From assembly GCF_019973775.1 (NCBI RefSeq), contig NZ_AP025032.1, positions 62,001-126,000 on the forward strand: a stretch of 64,000 bases of DNA. The letters run 5' to 3'. The translations under genes and the position numbers were made by a program. Below are positions 1 to 9,576 of the stretch, one piece after another; the first letter of the stretch is position 1, and every line of letters starts with the position of its first letter. Source of the stretch: Aureimonas sp. SA4125. Lineage in GTDB: Bacteria > Pseudomonadota > Alphaproteobacteria > Rhizobiales > Rhizobiaceae. The notes beneath the pieces were generated by a model. That model worked only from the letters and a program-made list of their open reading frames with translations, had not been told where the DNA came from and searched no databases.

Positions 1-95
1 TGCAGAGTCACACCCTTGGTCTCCCCGATCAGGGCAACCAGCGTCCGGCCCATGCGTCCTGCCGCCCCGACGACCACCAGCCTCATTTCGTCCAT
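1..95 (-). CDS. dapB: 4-hydroxy-tetrahydrodipicolinate reductase, N-terminal fragment (cut by window edge)
   Basis: Only the first 31 codons lie in the window; the rest runs off the left edge. The peptide begins MDEMRLVVVGAAGRMG, and the Rossmann dinucleotide-binding glycine motif (VVGAAGRMG) is the usual start of DapB, which reduces dihydrodipicolinate in lysine and diaminopimelate synthesis in the cytoplasm. Start codons in frame are at 95 and 86; the outer one is chosen arbitrarily. It follows the glk-ABC transporter pair on the same strand after about 130 bases. The call rests on one motif, so another Rossmann reductase is possible. Confidence 0.7.
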   Translation of the reverse strand, partial: MDEMRLVVVGAAGRMGRTLVALIGETKGVTL

Positions 96-226
96 CTCGG
101 CGTCTCCCTGCCGTGGCGGCCGTCCAGACCGGGCGGGCCGCATGTCGTTGCCGTCTGTTTCGTGCTCCGGTTCAAGCAATCTCCGCCGGCGCAAAACCCT
201 GACCAAGCGGTGTAGGACCTCGGCGC

Positions 227-2020
227 CTAGCCGGCTGCCGACCGGGCGGCGCCCTGCATGCCGTGAAAGGACGAATAGAGCCCCTCGGTGCGGCCGAGAA
301 GCTCGCGGTGCGTCCCCTGCTCGACCACCTCGCCGCCGTCGACGACGAGAATCTGGTCGGCGCCGACGATGGTCGACAGGCGGTGCGCGACGACGATCGT
401 CGTGCGCCCCTTCATCACCGTCTCCAGCGCCGCCTGAACCAGCGTCTCCGAGCGCGTATCGAGGGCCGAGGTCGCCTCGTCGAGGAGAAGGATGGGCGCC
501 TGTCGCACCAGAGCGCGGGCGATCGACAGGCGCTGGCGCTGGCCGCCGGACAGGCTGGTGCCGTTCTCGCCGAGCGGCGTGTCGAAGCCCTTGGGCTGGG
601 TCACGATGAACTCCGTCGCCTGGGCGAGCGCTGCGGCTTCCTCGATCTCGGCGTCCGTCGCATCGGGCCGGCCATAACGTATATTGTCGCGGATCGTGCC
701 TTCGAACAGGTAGGGCTGTTGCGAGACATAGGCGATATTGCCGCGCAGCGAGGCCTTGGTGACGCCGGCGATGTCCTGTCCGTCGACGAGGATGCGGCCT
801 TCCCAGCTGTCGTAGAAGCGCTGCAGGAGGGCGATGACGGTCGACTTGCCGCCGCCCGAGGCCCCGATGAGTGCCGTCGTCGCGCCGGCCGGGGCGGTGA
901 AACTCAGCCCCTTCAGCACCGGTTCGCCCGGATGGTAGCCGAAGACGACATTCTCGAAGACCACTTCGCCGCTCGCGACCGACAGCGCGGGGGCACCCGG
1001 CGCGTCCGGCTGGCGCGGCTTCAGGTCGAGAATTTCGTAGATCATCTGCGCGTTGACCAGCGCCCGCTCGAGCTGGACCTGGAGCTTTGCCAGCCGCCGT
1101 GCCGGATCGTAGGCGAGGAGGAGGGCGGTGATGAAGGCGAACATCGAGCCGGGCGAATAGCCGTAGGCGATGGCGCGGTAGCCGGAATAGCCGATGACGG
1201 CGGCGATCGCGATGCCGGCGACGGTCTCGGTCACCGGTCCCGAGCGCTCGGTGATCGCCGCGATCCGGTTCGAGCGCTCCTCGGCGGCCAGGATCAGCTT
1301 TTCGATCCGGCCCCGCAGCGTCTCCTCCATGGTGAAGGCCTTGACCACGGTAATGCCCTGGGCGGTCTCCTGCATCGAGGCGAGGACGCGGGCATTGAGG
1401 TCGATCGACTGGCGCGTGGCGACGCGCAGCTTGCGGGCCAGGCTCGCGATCATGAAGGCGATGGGCGGGCCGGCCAGAAGCGCGATCGCCGACAGGACCG
1501 GGTCCTGGACGATCATCACGCCGATCAGGAAGACGAGCGTCAAGAGATCGCGGGCAATCGAGGTGACGGTGAGGTTCAGCGTGTCGCGGATGCCCGAGAC
1601 GTTCTGGTTGATGCGGGCGGCCAGATGCGCCGACCGGTTCTCTCCGAAGAAGTCGACGGAGAGCTCGGTGAGATGAGCAAACAGCCGGCGCTGGTAGCGG
1701 GCGACGATGTTGTTGCCGATTCGCGAGAGGATCACGCCCTGGAAATAGGTGGCGATGCCGCGCAGGAGAAAGGATGCGAAGACGGCCAGCGGCAGGGTGA
1801 AGAGGACGGCACGGTTCTGCTCGACAAAAATCTCGTCGATGACGTCGCGCATGATCCAGGCGAGAAATGCCGTCGCGGCCGACACCACGACGAGGCAGGC
1901 CACGGCAATGGCGTACTGGCCGATATAGTCTCGCCCGTTCTCGGCGAAGACCCGCTTCAGAAGACGCAGCACGAGGCCGCGTTCCTGGGGATCGGACAGG
2001 GAAATCTTCTGCTTTTTCAC
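227..2020 (-). CDS. ABC exporter, fused permease and ATPase (MsbA-like)
   Basis: This 597-residue half-transporter probably forms a homodimer in the inner membrane and exports a lipid or other hydrophobic substrate. The N-terminal half (about 30-315) is an ABC1-type six-helix membrane domain. The C-terminal half is a complete ATPase, with Walker A GASGGGKST near 383, Q-loop YVSQQPYLF, signature LSGGQRQR, Walker B ILLLDEATSALD and the H-loop AHRLST. All catalytic residues are present, in contrast to the degenerate ABC protein at 25173. Length is normal for the family. It lies 80 bases downstream of glk on the same strand. MsbA-like lipid A export is the common annotation for such proteins, but the substrate cannot be read from the sequence. 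Confidence 0.9.
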   Translation of the reverse strand: MKKQKISLSDPQERGLVLRLLKRVFAENGRDYIGQYAIAVACLVVVSAATAFLAWIMRDVIDEIFVEQNRAVLFTLPLAVFASFLLRGIATYFQGVILSRIGNNIVARYQRRLFAHLTELSVDFFGENRSAHLAARINQNVSGIRDTLNLTVTSIARDLLTLVFLIGVMIVQDPVLSAIALLAGPPIAFMIASLARKLRVATRQSIDLNARVLASMQETAQGITVVKAFTMEETLRGRIEKLILAAEERSNRIAAITERSGPVTETVAGIAIAAVIGYSGYRAIAYGYSPGSMFAFITALLLAYDPARRLAKLQVQLERALVNAQMIYEILDLKPRQPDAPGAPALSVASGEVVFENVVFGYHPGEPVLKGLSFTAPAGATTALIGASGGGKSTVIALLQRFYDSWEGRILVDGQDIAGVTKASLRGNIAYVSQQPYLFEGTIRDNIRYGRPDATDAEIEEAAALAQATEFIVTQPKGFDTPLGENGTSLSGGQRQRLSIARALVRQAPILLLDEATSALDTRSETLVQAALETVMKGRTTIVVAHRLSTIVGADQILVVDGGEVVEQGTHRELLGRTEGLYSSFHGMQGAARSAAG

Positions 2021-2100
2021 GCTGGGCTTCGCCGATCGGGACTGTCGTTCCGGCGTCTATAGACCGTCGAGCCGCCCCTGCCTATGGCAGCAGGCGGTGC

Positions 2101-3132
2101 TCAGGCCGAGACCGTCCAGCGGCGGCCCGTCGTTTCGATGCCGAAGAAGCGCGGGGAGCGGGCGAAGGTGGCAAGCCCCGTCAGCGCCGCCAACGGCTCG
2201 GTGATGACGTAGAGCGGGATACCCTGCAGGAGCGCGCCGTGGGGTGCCTTGTCCTCGAAAGCCTGCCGGAGCACCTCGGCCTTCACGATCGGCAGGAGGC
2301 GCTGGAAGATGCCACCGGCGATGTAGACGCCGCCGCGCGCCATGAAGATCAGGGCAAGGTCGCCCGCGACGCGGCCGAGATAGGTCGCAAACAGCTGCAC
2401 CGCCTCCGACGACTGCGGGTCGCTCGAGGTCATCGCGGCTTCGGTGATCTCGGCCGGGTCGACGCGCACCGGCTCGATCCCGTCGGCCCGGCAGATCGCC
2501 TCGTAGAGGTTGACGAGGCCGCGGCCGCACAGGATCTGCTCGGCCGAGACGCGGCCTTCGATCGTCTTCAGATGCGGCCAGATGGCCCGATCCCGCTCGC
2601 TCCGCGGTCCGAGGTCGACATGACCGCCTTCGCCGGCGACCGGGATCCACATCTTGCGCGCCCTGACGAGACCGGCGACGCCGAGGCCGGTGCCGGGCCC
2701 GACGACGACGCGGCTCGCACCCTCATGCGGAACGCCGCCGCCGATCTTCTGGCGTGATGTCTCCGGCAGCGAGGAGACGGCCAGCGCCTGCGCCTCGAAA
2801 TCGTTGAGGACGATGATCTCGCTGAGGCCGAGGGTCTCGAGCATGGCGCGCGGGCGCACCACCCAGGGACAATTGGTGAGGTCGATCTCGTTGCCGTCGA
2901 TCGGGCCGGCGACGGCGAGGACCGCCGATTTCGGCTGCAGCGACGTCTTGTCGAGGACGCAGGCCTGGATGGCGTCGTCTAGCGTCGGGTAGTCGGCCGT
3001 CTGCGCGATCGGAAAGGTCTTCGGATCGGCGAAGGCGTCGACGAGAATGGCGAAACGCGCATTGGTGCCGCCGATATCCCCGATCAGGATCGGAAACTTC
3101 AAGGCTTGGCCGCTGTCGAGGGTCAGGGACAT
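2101..3132 (-). CDS. glk: Glucokinase
   Basis: The 343-residue protein phosphorylates glucose to glucose-6-phosphate with ATP in the cytoplasm. The phosphate-binding motif [11 protein letters not shown] lies near residue 18, followed by the sugar-binding LNDFEAQA segment and the [10 protein letters not shown] adenosine motif, all typical of the Glk (ROK-independent) glucokinase family. Length matches the alphaproteobacterial enzyme. The first ATG of the frame is used. It heads a same-strand run with the ABC exporter and dapB and is separated from mepA by about 100 bases. Confidence 0.93.
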   Translation of the reverse strand: MSLTLDSGQALKFPILIGDIGGTNARFAILVDAFADPKTFPIAQTADYPTLDDAIQACVLDKTSLQPKSAVLAVAGPIDGNEIDLTNCPWVVRPRAMLETLGLSEIIVLNDFEAQALAVSSLPETSRQKIGGGVPHEGASRVVVGPGTGLGVAGLVRARKMWIPVAGEGGHVDLGPRSERDRAIWPHLKTIEGRVSAEQILCGRGLVNLYEAICRADGIEPVRVDPAEITEAAMTSSDPQSSEAVQLFATYLGRVAGDLALIFMARGGVYIAGGIFQRLLPIVKAEVLRQAFEDKAPHGALLQGIPLYVITEPLAALTGLATFARSPRFFGIETTGRRWTVSA

Positions 3133-3236
3133 GCACCACCTGGGTTCAATCGATTAAGTGTATACCGGCGGTTACCGCATTCCGGCAGCGAAAGCAAAGG
3201 TCGGCCAGACGCCTGAGAGCGTCCGTATCCCGACTC

Positions 3237-4232
3237 TCACGGCAGCGGCCGCGGCGCGGGGATCGGCACGGCACCGGGTAGAGGCGGGAAACTGGTTCCG
3301 CCGTCGGGCGCCATGGCGGCGAGCGTGGGGGCCGCCGGCGCAACCTGGCGCGGGCCGCCATCGGCTGCCGCCAGCACGGTCTGGCACGCCTTCGGCAGCG
3401 CCGCCATCGTCATCGGCGCCGGTCGCTTCCAAGGCTTGGCGCCGGGCTTCGGCGGCTTCAGCGCGACATTGAACCAGTAGTCGAGATCGTCGCAGCCGTC
3501 CTTCGCCACCACGGGCTCCTGTGGCTGGCAGCCGGGCGAGCCGGCCTGACAGAACAGGCGGATGTGGAAATGCTCGTCATGCCCGTACATCGGCCGCACC
3601 TTGGCGAGCCAGGAACGGTCGCGGCCGGCGACCTGGCAGAGCTTCCGCTTCACCCCGGGATGGACGAAGATACGCTGCACCTCGGGGCTCTCGGCGGCGA
3701 GCCGGATCAGCCGGCCATAGCGGTCGTCCCAGGTCCGCTCGTCGACCTGGAGCGTGCCCTTGCGCAGGACCGAGCGGAAGGGAAAGTCCTCGCGCTGGCC
3801 CGCGGTCAGGCGCTGGGCCGGCATGGGCTGGGCCCAGATGTCCACGTCGAGGCCGATCTGGTGCGATGCGTGGCCGGAGGGCATGGGTCCGCCGCGCGGC
3901 TGGCTGAGGTCGCCGACGAGAAGACCCGGCCAGCCGGTCTCGGCGACCGCCCGCTGCGCGAACCTATCGAGGAAGGCGACAAGGTTCGGATGGCCCCAAT
4001 GGCGGTTGCGCGACAGCCGCATGGACTGCCAGTGCGGCCCGTCGGCCGGCAGTTCCACCGCGCCCGCGATGCAGCCCTTGGCGTAGGAGCCGAGGCTCTG
4101 GGTACGGAGCGCCGCCGGTCTTTCCACGGCGCCGAAGAGCTCCTTGGCCGGAACGCTCTGGGCGGCGGCGGGAAGGGGGAGAAGTCCCATGCCCAGCAGC
4201 GCGGCCCATCCCGCGACATATGCAAGCTTCAT
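3237..4232 (-). CDS. mepA: Penicillin-insensitive murein endopeptidase (LAS metallopeptidase)
   Basis: This periplasmic zinc peptidase cuts the D-alanyl-meso-diaminopimelate cross-links of peptidoglycan. The chosen start at 4232 gives a clean signal peptide (MKLAYVAGW, a hydrophobic core, then PAAAQS). The frame is open for 49 more codons upstream, but they are arginine-rich and lack a signal. Metal ligands are visible in GHASHQIGLDVDIW (His...Asp) and the later HDEHFHIRLF (HxH) motif, and several cysteines expected to form disulfides are present. The proline-rich tail of about 70 residues after the catalytic domain is longer than in the E. coli enzyme. It lies downstream of pheT on the same strand. 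Confidence 0.9.
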   Translation of the reverse strand: MKLAYVAGWAALLGMGLLPLPAAAQSVPAKELFGAVERPAALRTQSLGSYAKGCIAGAVELPADGPHWQSMRLSRNRHWGHPNLVAFLDRFAQRAVAETGWPGLLVGDLSQPRGGPMPSGHASHQIGLDVDIWAQPMPAQRLTAGQREDFPFRSVLRKGTLQVDERTWDDRYGRLIRLAAESPEVQRIFVHPGVKRKLCQVAGRDRSWLAKVRPMYGHDEHFHIRLFCQAGSPGCQPQEPVVAKDGCDDLDYWFNVALKPPKPGAKPWKRPAPMTMAALPKACQTVLAAADGGPRQVAPAAPTLAAMAPDGGTSFPPLPGAVPIPAPRPLP

Positions 4233-4359
4233 CGAATCCAATCCCCGCGAAACCGTCACCCGACCCTGGCACAGCGCATGCGGCCGTTTCGTGACCGCCC
4301 AAAGGACGCCGTCAGCCCTGCGCCAGCCTGTCGCGTACCGCGCGATGAGAGGAGGCCGC

Positions 4360-6786
4360 TCAGCCGCGCAGCACGCCACCCGTCGCCTTGGCGACCTGTG
4401 CGACGATCCTTGCCGAGACCGCCTCCAGTTCCTCCTCGGTCAGCGTCCCCTCGCTCGGCCGCAGCGTGACCTCGATCGCCACCGACAGTTTTCCCTCGCC
4501 GAGCGAGGGGCCGGTGAAGAGATCGAAGACCCGGACCTCGGAAACGAGCTTGCGGTCGGCCCCTTCCGCGGCGCGCACGATCTTCTGCGCCTCGGTGCCG
4601 GCATCGACGACGAAGGCGAAATCGCGACGGACCGGCTGGAAGCTGGAGAGGGACAGCACGGGCTTGGTGCGCGTCGCCTTCTTCTTCGGCTCGGGGATCT
4701 CGCCGAGGAAGACCTCGAACCCGGCAAAGGCGCCCGCAGCGTCCAGCGTCTTCAGGGCACGCGGGTGAAACTCGCCGAACTCGGCGAGCACGACCTTCGG
4801 CCCGAGCTTGATGCGGCCGGAACGGCCGGGATGATACCAGTCGCTCGCCCCCCGCTCGATCTGCAGGTTCGCGACCGGCGCGCCGGCGGCCTCGAGCGCG
4901 GCCAGCGCGTCGGCCTTGGCGTCGAAGACGCCGACCGGCTCGGCATGGCCGTTCCACGAGCGCCCGGCTCCGGCACTTCCTGCCGTGCCGCGGCGGATGC
5001 CGGCGGCGACGCGGCGCTGGCCTTCCGGCTCCGGCGAGGCATAGACGTGGCTGACCTCGAACAAGGCGACGTCCGGATGGCCGCGCGCGGCATTGCGCGT
5101 CGCCGCCGCGATCAGGCTCGGCAGCAGCGAGGGGCGCATGTCGGAAAGGTCGGCAGAGATCGGGTTGGCAAGCCTCAGCGCCGCCGACCCGCCGCCGAAC
5201 GCCTTTGCCGGCGCTTCGGCGATGAAGGAATAGGTCACGGTCTCGACCATGCCGCGGGCCGCCAGCGCGCGGCGCGAAGCCTTGTCGCGGATCTGCGCCG
5301 TGGTCAGAATGCGACGCGACACCGCGCCAAGGCGCGCCAGCGGCTGCGGTTCGATCAGGTCGACGCCCTTGAGGCGCATCACCTCCTCGACGAGATCGGC
5401 GCTGCCCTCGATGTCCGGCCGCCAGCTCGGCGCGACGACGTCGGCGCCGGCATCGTCGGTCGTCACGGCAAAGCCGAGGCGGCGCAGGAGGCCCACCTGC
5501 TCGTCGGCGGAGGAGGCGAGGCCCGTCAGCCGCTCGACCTCGGTGAAGGGAAGGCGGATCGTCGGCGTTGCCCGCGCAGGCGGCGCGATCACCGTCGCTT
5601 CCGACGCCGTGCCGCCGCAGATCTCCAGCACCAGCTGCGTCGCCCGGTCGAGACCCGGCTGCATGAAGTCGGGGTCGACGCCGCGTTCGAAGCGGTAACG
5701 CGCATCGGTGATGATGCCGAGCGCGCGGCCGGTGCGGGCGATGTTCAAGGGCTCCCACAGTGCCGATTCGATCAGCACCTCGGTCGTCGTCTCGTCGCAG
5801 CCGGAAGCCTCGCCGCCCATGATGCCGGCAATGGATTCCACACCCTTGTCGTCGGCGATGACGCACATGCCGGGCGCGAGCGCATAGGTCTTGCCGTCGA
5901 GGGCGAGGATCTCCTCGCCGGCCCGGGCCGACCGGACGACGAGATTGCCGGCGACCTTCCTGGCGTCGAAGACGTGCAGCGGGCGTCCGCAATCGAAGGT
6001 GAGATAGTTGGTGATGTCGACGAGAGCGCTGATCGGGCGCAGGCCAATGGCGATCAGCCGCTTCTGCATCCAGTCCGGCGACTTGCCGTTGGTAACCCCC
6101 GTCACCTTGCGCAGGGCAAAGCCGCGGCAGAGGCTTGCGCCCTCCGGGAAGTCGAGCGTCACGCTGACGGGACAGGGGGCGGCGGCAGGGATGGCGGAGA
6201 CGGCCGGCGTCTTCAGCGTGCCGAGGCCGGCGGCGGCGAGATCGCGGGCGATGCCGTGCACGCCCGTCGCGTCCGGGCGGTTCGGCGTCAGGCCGATCTC
6301 GATCACCGGATCGGCAAGGTTGGCATAGTCGGCGAACGCGGCGCCGACCGGCGCATCCGCCGGCAGGTCGATGATGCCATTGTGCTCGTCGGAGAGTTCG
6401 AGCTCGCGCTCCGAGCACATCATGCCGTTGGATTCGACGCCGCGGATCTTGCCGACGCCGAGCGTCGTGTCGAGGCCGGGGACGTAGGTGCCGGGGAGAC
6501 CGAGCACGCCGACGAGGCCGGCGCGGGCATTCGGCGCGCCGCAGACGATCTGCAGCGGCTTGCCGCCGTTCACTGCGGGCCCGGCATCGACCATCAGCAC
6601 CTGCAGCTTGTCGGCATCGGGATGGCGCTCGGCGCTGATGACGCGGGCGATCGTGAAGGGCCGCATCGCCGCCTTGTCGTCGATGCCGTCGACTTCGAGG
6701 CCGAGCGCGGTCAGCTTGTCGGCGATCGCGGCCAGCGGCGCCTCGGTCTCGAGATGGTCCTTCAACCAGGACAGGGTGAACTTCAT
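4360..6786 (-). CDS. pheT: Phenylalanine--tRNA ligase beta subunit
   Basis: The 808-residue beta chain pairs with PheS as an alpha2-beta2 enzyme that charges tRNA-Phe. It starts [12 protein letters not shown], the conserved N-terminus; an upstream in-frame ATG at 6849 would add a non-homologous peptide. It carries the OB-fold tRNA-binding domain (about 40-150, with [13 protein letters not shown]), the B3/B4 editing domain ([13 protein letters not shown] region), the B5 domain and a C-terminal anticodon-binding FDX domain ([15 protein letters not shown]). Unusually, pheS does not abut it: three extra reading frames (DUF4160 remnant, DUF2442, membrane protein) lie between, all on the same strand. 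Confidence 0.97.
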   Translation of the reverse strand: MKFTLSWLKDHLETEAPLAAIADKLTALGLEVDGIDDKAAMRPFTIARVISAERHPDADKLQVLMVDAGPAVNGGKPLQIVCGAPNARAGLVGVLGLPGTYVPGLDTTLGVGKIRGVESNGMMCSERELELSDEHNGIIDLPADAPVGAAFADYANLADPVIEIGLTPNRPDATGVHGIARDLAAAGLGTLKTPAVSAIPAAAPCPVSVTLDFPEGASLCRGFALRKVTGVTNGKSPDWMQKRLIAIGLRPISALVDITNYLTFDCGRPLHVFDARKVAGNLVVRSARAGEEILALDGKTYALAPGMCVIADDKGVESIAGIMGGEASGCDETTTEVLIESALWEPLNIARTGRALGIITDARYRFERGVDPDFMQPGLDRATQLVLEICGGTASEATVIAPPARATPTIRLPFTEVERLTGLASSADEQVGLLRRLGFAVTTDDAGADVVAPSWRPDIEGSADLVEEVMRLKGVDLIEPQPLARLGAVSRRILTTAQIRDKASRRALAARGMVETVTYSFIAEAPAKAFGGGSAALRLANPISADLSDMRPSLLPSLIAAATRNAARGHPDVALFEVSHVYASPEPEGQRRVAAGIRRGTAGSAGAGRSWNGHAEPVGVFDAKADALAALEAAGAPVANLQIERGASDWYHPGRSGRIKLGPKVVLAEFGEFHPRALKTLDAAGAFAGFEVFLGEIPEPKKKATRTKPVLSLSSFQPVRRDFAFVVDAGTEAQKIVRAAEGADRKLVSEVRVFDLFTGPSLGEGKLSVAIEVTLRPSEGTLTEEELEAVSARIVAQVAKATGGVLRG

Positions 6787-6888
6787 GTTTCGTCGACCTC
6801 GAATTATCGGCCGGGACGTCGCCGCGGCGGAACAGGTGTTGGCGGCCATGCCGCCGTGGCGCCCGGAAGGGCCGCCGCGAATGGTAGT

Positions 6889-7320
6889 TCAGAGCGGCGC
6901 GCGGGGCGGCGGGTCGCGCGGCAGGGGCGCTTGCGGCGCCTGATCGCGGTCGGTGCCGAGGCCGGCAACCCGGGTGAACACGAAGCGATAGACCAGGAGC
7001 GACGACAGCGCGAAGCCGAAGACTGCCAGCAGCGGCCCGATCGTCGTCGCGGCATTGCCGATCAGCACCGCTCCCGCCAGAACCGGCAGCACAAAGCCGA
7101 CGAAGAAGGAGGCGAGCGCCGCGGGAGTCTGCGACAGATAGTGGTAGAAGACGGCAAAGATCACGCTCGCCACCACCGCGACCGCCATGCCGCCGAACCC
7201 GTCGACCAGAGCGAGATAGTCGCCGGCGAACAGCCAGGCGAGGATCAGGAACACCAGGACGCCGATCACAGCACCGCAGATGACGCCGATCGCTTCCAGA
7301 AAGATCAGTCGGATGTTCAT
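6889..7320 (-). CDS. Small multi-pass membrane protein of unknown function
   Basis: The 143-residue protein begins MNIRLIFLEAIGV and has four hydrophobic segments (about 5-28, 38-58, 69-89 and 93-115) followed by a proline- and arginine-rich cytoplasmic tail. I do not recognise a family. Its ATG at 7320 overlaps the stop of the DUF2442 gene by one base (TGATG), so the two are translationally linked. It lies within the pheS-pheT interval and so would be co-transcribed with essential genes. A frame open further upstream belongs to overlapping DNA of DUF2442 and is not preferred. Confidence 0.75.
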   Translation of the reverse strand: MNIRLIFLEAIGVICGAVIGVLVFLILAWLFAGDYLALVDGFGGMAVAVVASVIFAVFYHYLSQTPAALASFFVGFVLPVLAGAVLIGNAATTIGPLLAVFGFALSSLLVYRFVFTRVAGLGTDRDQAPQAPLPRDPPPRAPL

Positions 7321-7616
7321 CAGGACCCCGTCGATGGTGTTGGTGGAGCCGGCAGTGGCGGAACCGCACCGGGCGCCTTCTGGCCTCGCAGGATGCTGGC
7401 GATCGAGATGTCCTCGTCCAGCGTCGGACAGTGCAGGCCCATCGGCGACAGCTCTACCGCGACCAACGCGGCAGGGTCGGCGCCCGCCAGACGCGGGTAC
7501 CACCATAGCGGCGCCTGCAGTTCGCGGCCATCCAGCAGCCGCACGCGCAGCGCACCGTCACGGCACACTGCTTCGACCGGCCTGATGGTCTCGATCTCAA
7601 CTTCCAAAATCGTCAC
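7320..7616 (-). CDS. DUF2442 domain protein
   Basis: DUF2442 proteins are small, and their genes commonly follow a DUF4160 gene in a toxin-antitoxin-like two-gene arrangement; the biochemical role is unestablished. The 98-residue product shows the family pattern: LLDGRELQAPLWWYPRL in the middle and a C-terminal DEDISIASIL segment. The start is taken as GTG at 7616, which has a strong Shine-Dalgarno GGAGG seven bases upstream. An ATG at 7661 in the same frame would read through the remnant of the upstream DUF4160 gene. The protein appears intact although its partner is broken. A proline-rich tail ends it. Confidence 0.8.
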   Translation of the reverse strand: MTILEVEIETIRPVEAVCRDGALRVRLLDGRELQAPLWWYPRLAGADPAALVAVELSPMGLHCPTLDEDISIASILRGQKAPGAVPPLPAPPTPSTGS

Positions 7617-7831
7617 GCCAGACCTCCAGAAAACTCCCTGACGCTCCCGGGCGACACTCATAATCTGGTTGAGGTCCGCTCGGAAAAGCCGGCATTGGCC
7701 GCAAGACGAATGTCCCGCAGCCAGATCTTCGCTTCGCGCCCGTTCTTCACGACATGGATATGGGGCGGTTACCCGTCATCTGCAGAATAGAAGAAGAAGC
7801 GATATCCCTTCCACCGCAGAAGCGTTGGCAT
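7597..7831 (-). pseudogene. DUF4160 gene, disrupted by an in-frame stop and two frameshifts
   Basis: The ATG at 7831 lies one base after the pheS stop and reads MPTLLRWKGYRFFFYSADDG, then TAA, then PPHIHVVKNGREAKIWL and RLAANAGFSER. This is the DUF4160 pattern (MPT-lr--GYRFFF..., PPHIHV, EAK-WL, L-NRGF) with a stop where a sense codon such as GAA would be expected. After SER the homology moves by one base to LNQIMSVARERQ, then again to SFLEVWRDDFGS before a TGA at 7599. The two shifts look like single-base deletions. The 3' end overlaps the start of the intact DUF2442 gene, as expected for the functional pair. Family boundaries are from memory; sequencing error is a possible alternative cause. 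Confidence 0.8.
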
Positions 7832-7832
7832 G

Positions 7833-8927
7833 TCAGTTGCTCAAGCCGCCGAACAGCGTCGGCACGTCGAGCGGGCGAAACCCGTAGTGTTCGATCCAGC
7901 GCACGTCGGCCTCGAAGAAGTCGCGCAGGTCCGGCATGCCGTATTTCAGCATGGCGATGCGGTCGATGCCCATGCCCCAGGCAAAGCCCTGATATTCCGC
8001 CGGATCGAGCCCGACGCCCCGGAGGACATTCGGGTGCACCATGCCGCAGCCCAGGATCTCGAGCCAGTCCGTGCCCTCGCCGAAGCGAATTTCCGAGCCC
8101 GAGCGGTCGCACTGGATGTCGACCTCGAGGCTCGGCTCGGTGAAGGGGAAGAAGGAGGGGCGGAAGCGCATGGCGAGGCTATCGACCTCGAAGAAGGTCT
8201 TGCAGAACTCGGTCAGCACCCATTTCATGTTGGCGACATTGGCCGTCCTGTCGATGACGAGGCCCTCGACCTGGTGGAACATCGGCGTATGCGTCGCGTC
8301 GGAATCCTGCCGGTAGGTCTTGCCGGGGATGACGATGCGGATCGGCGGCTTCTGCTTCTCCATGGTGTGGATCTGCACCGGCGAGGTGTGAGTGCGCAGA
8401 AGCTTGCGCTCGCCGTTTTCGTCCGGCGCGAGGAAGAAGGTGTCGTGCATCTCGCGGGCGGGATGGCCTTCGGGAAAGTTCAGCGCCGTGAAGTTGTAGT
8501 GGTCGGTCTCGATGTCGGGCCCCTCGGCGATGGCGAAACCCATGTCGGCGAAGATGGCGGTGATCTCGTCGATGACCTGGCTGATCGGATGGATGCGGCC
8601 GCGCGAAGCGGGCGAGGCGCGCACCGGCAGCGAAACGTCGACCGTCTCGGCCTTCAGCCGGGCTGTGATGGCGACGTCCGCCAGCGCCTCGCGGCGCCCG
8701 GCCAGTGCCGCCTGGACGCGATCGCGCAGGCCGTTCAGCTTCGGCCCTTCCTCGCGGCGCTCGTCCGGACTCATCTTGCCGAGGCCCTTCAGGAGCTCGG
8801 AGATCTCGCCCTTCTTGCCGAGCGCGCCGAGGCGCACCGCCTCGAGCCCGGCCTCGTCGCCGGCGGCCTCGATCGCCTGCGTCAATCTCGTCTCAAGCGC
8901 CGTCAGATCGGTCACATCGCACTCCAT
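7833..8927 (-). CDS. pheS: Phenylalanine--tRNA ligase alpha subunit
   Basis: This is the catalytic alpha chain (364 residues) of the class II phenylalanyl-tRNA synthetase. The N-terminal coiled coil (about 1-90) is followed by the catalytic domain, with class II motif 2 residues in [20 protein letters not shown] and motif 3 in [17 protein letters not shown]. The substrate-binding segment [12 protein letters not shown] is intact. Length is typical. The stop codon (TGA, 7835-7833) is separated by one base from the ATG of the DUF4160 remnant, so whatever disrupted pheS-pheT adjacency sits immediately downstream. Confidence 0.97.
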   Translation of the reverse strand: MECDVTDLTALETRLTQAIEAAGDEAGLEAVRLGALGKKGEISELLKGLGKMSPDERREEGPKLNGLRDRVQAALAGRREALADVAITARLKAETVDVSLPVRASPASRGRIHPISQVIDEITAIFADMGFAIAEGPDIETDHYNFTALNFPEGHPAREMHDTFFLAPDENGERKLLRTHTSPVQIHTMEKQKPPIRIVIPGKTYRQDSDATHTPMFHQVEGLVIDRTANVANMKWVLTEFCKTFFEVDSLAMRFRPSFFPFTEPSLEVDIQCDRSGSEIRFGEGTDWLEILGCGMVHPNVLRGVGLDPAEYQGFAWGMGIDRIAMLKYGMPDLRDFFEADVRWIEHYGFRPLDVPTLFGGLSN

Positions 8928-9171
8928 GGCAGTCGCGGCGGGGGCGCCCCGCCGTTGCGTCTGGCCGCCTTCTAACGCGGGGGGGCGCCGAAGAAAAGCC
9001 GAGCCCGGGCGGCCATCCTTCGGGCCCTGTCCAAAAGGTTACGGGCCAGCGGAGATTTGACGCCCGAGAGCACGCGCGACACGTTGTCGGGAGAGAGACA
9101 GACATGCGTTGCGGCGCGACCGCAGGCCATGGAATCGTTCCGCCGTCCCGCTTCTTCGGAGGAACCCCGCC

Positions 9172-9573
9172 ATGATCCCGCTGTCCCGTCTCGCCGGCGC
9201 CATCGCCGCAGCGAGTTTCGCCGTCACCGCCGTCACCGCCTTCGCCGCCGAGACCCGCCCCTATGACGCCCAGAGCTTCGCCGCGGCGCAAGCGGCCGGT
9301 TCGCCGATCGTCGTCGAGATCAGCGCCCCCTGGTGCCCGACCTGCAAGGCGCAGAAGCCGATCATCGAGAACCTGGCGAAAAGCGATGCCTACAAGGACC
9401 TCGTCATCTTCGAGGTCGATTTCGACAGCCAGAAGGACGCCGTGCGCAGCCTGGACGCCCGGATGCAGTCGACGCTGATCGCCTTCGACGGCGACAAGGA
9501 GACCGCCCGTTCGGTCGGCGACACCAAGCCGGACTCGATCGCGGCGTTGTTCCAGAGCGCCATCGCGCAATAG
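9172..9573 (+). CDS. Periplasmic thioredoxin-fold protein
   Basis: The 133-residue protein has a cleavable signal peptide (MIPLSRLAGAIAAAS to TAFAAE) and one thioredoxin domain with the redox motif WCPTC near residue 53. It probably exchanges electrons with the CcdA-like membrane protein encoded four bases downstream, delivering reductant outside the cytoplasm. The ATG at 9172 has a good Shine-Dalgarno GGAGG at 9158-9162, which decides it over upstream in-frame starts. The target protein is unknown. Confidence 0.85.
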   Translation: MIPLSRLAGAIAAASFAVTAVTAFAAETRPYDAQSFAAAQAAGSPIVVEISAPWCPTCKAQKPIIENLAKSDAYKDLVIFEVDFDSQKDAVRSLDARMQSTLIAFDGDKETARSVGDTKPDSIAALFQSAIAQ

Positions 9574-9576
9574 ACG

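Noticed and set aside
4144..7641. Very long open frames antisense to pheT and its neighbours (over 1000 codons on both strands)
   Set aside because: They are rich in Arg, Gly and Ala, have no family similarity and lie opposite well-supported genes; GC-rich codon bias keeps the opposite frames open.
9019..9042. GTAACC...CGAA on the minus strand before pheS
   Set aside because: The spacer is 14 bases, not 16, and pheS is a housekeeping gene; probably chance.
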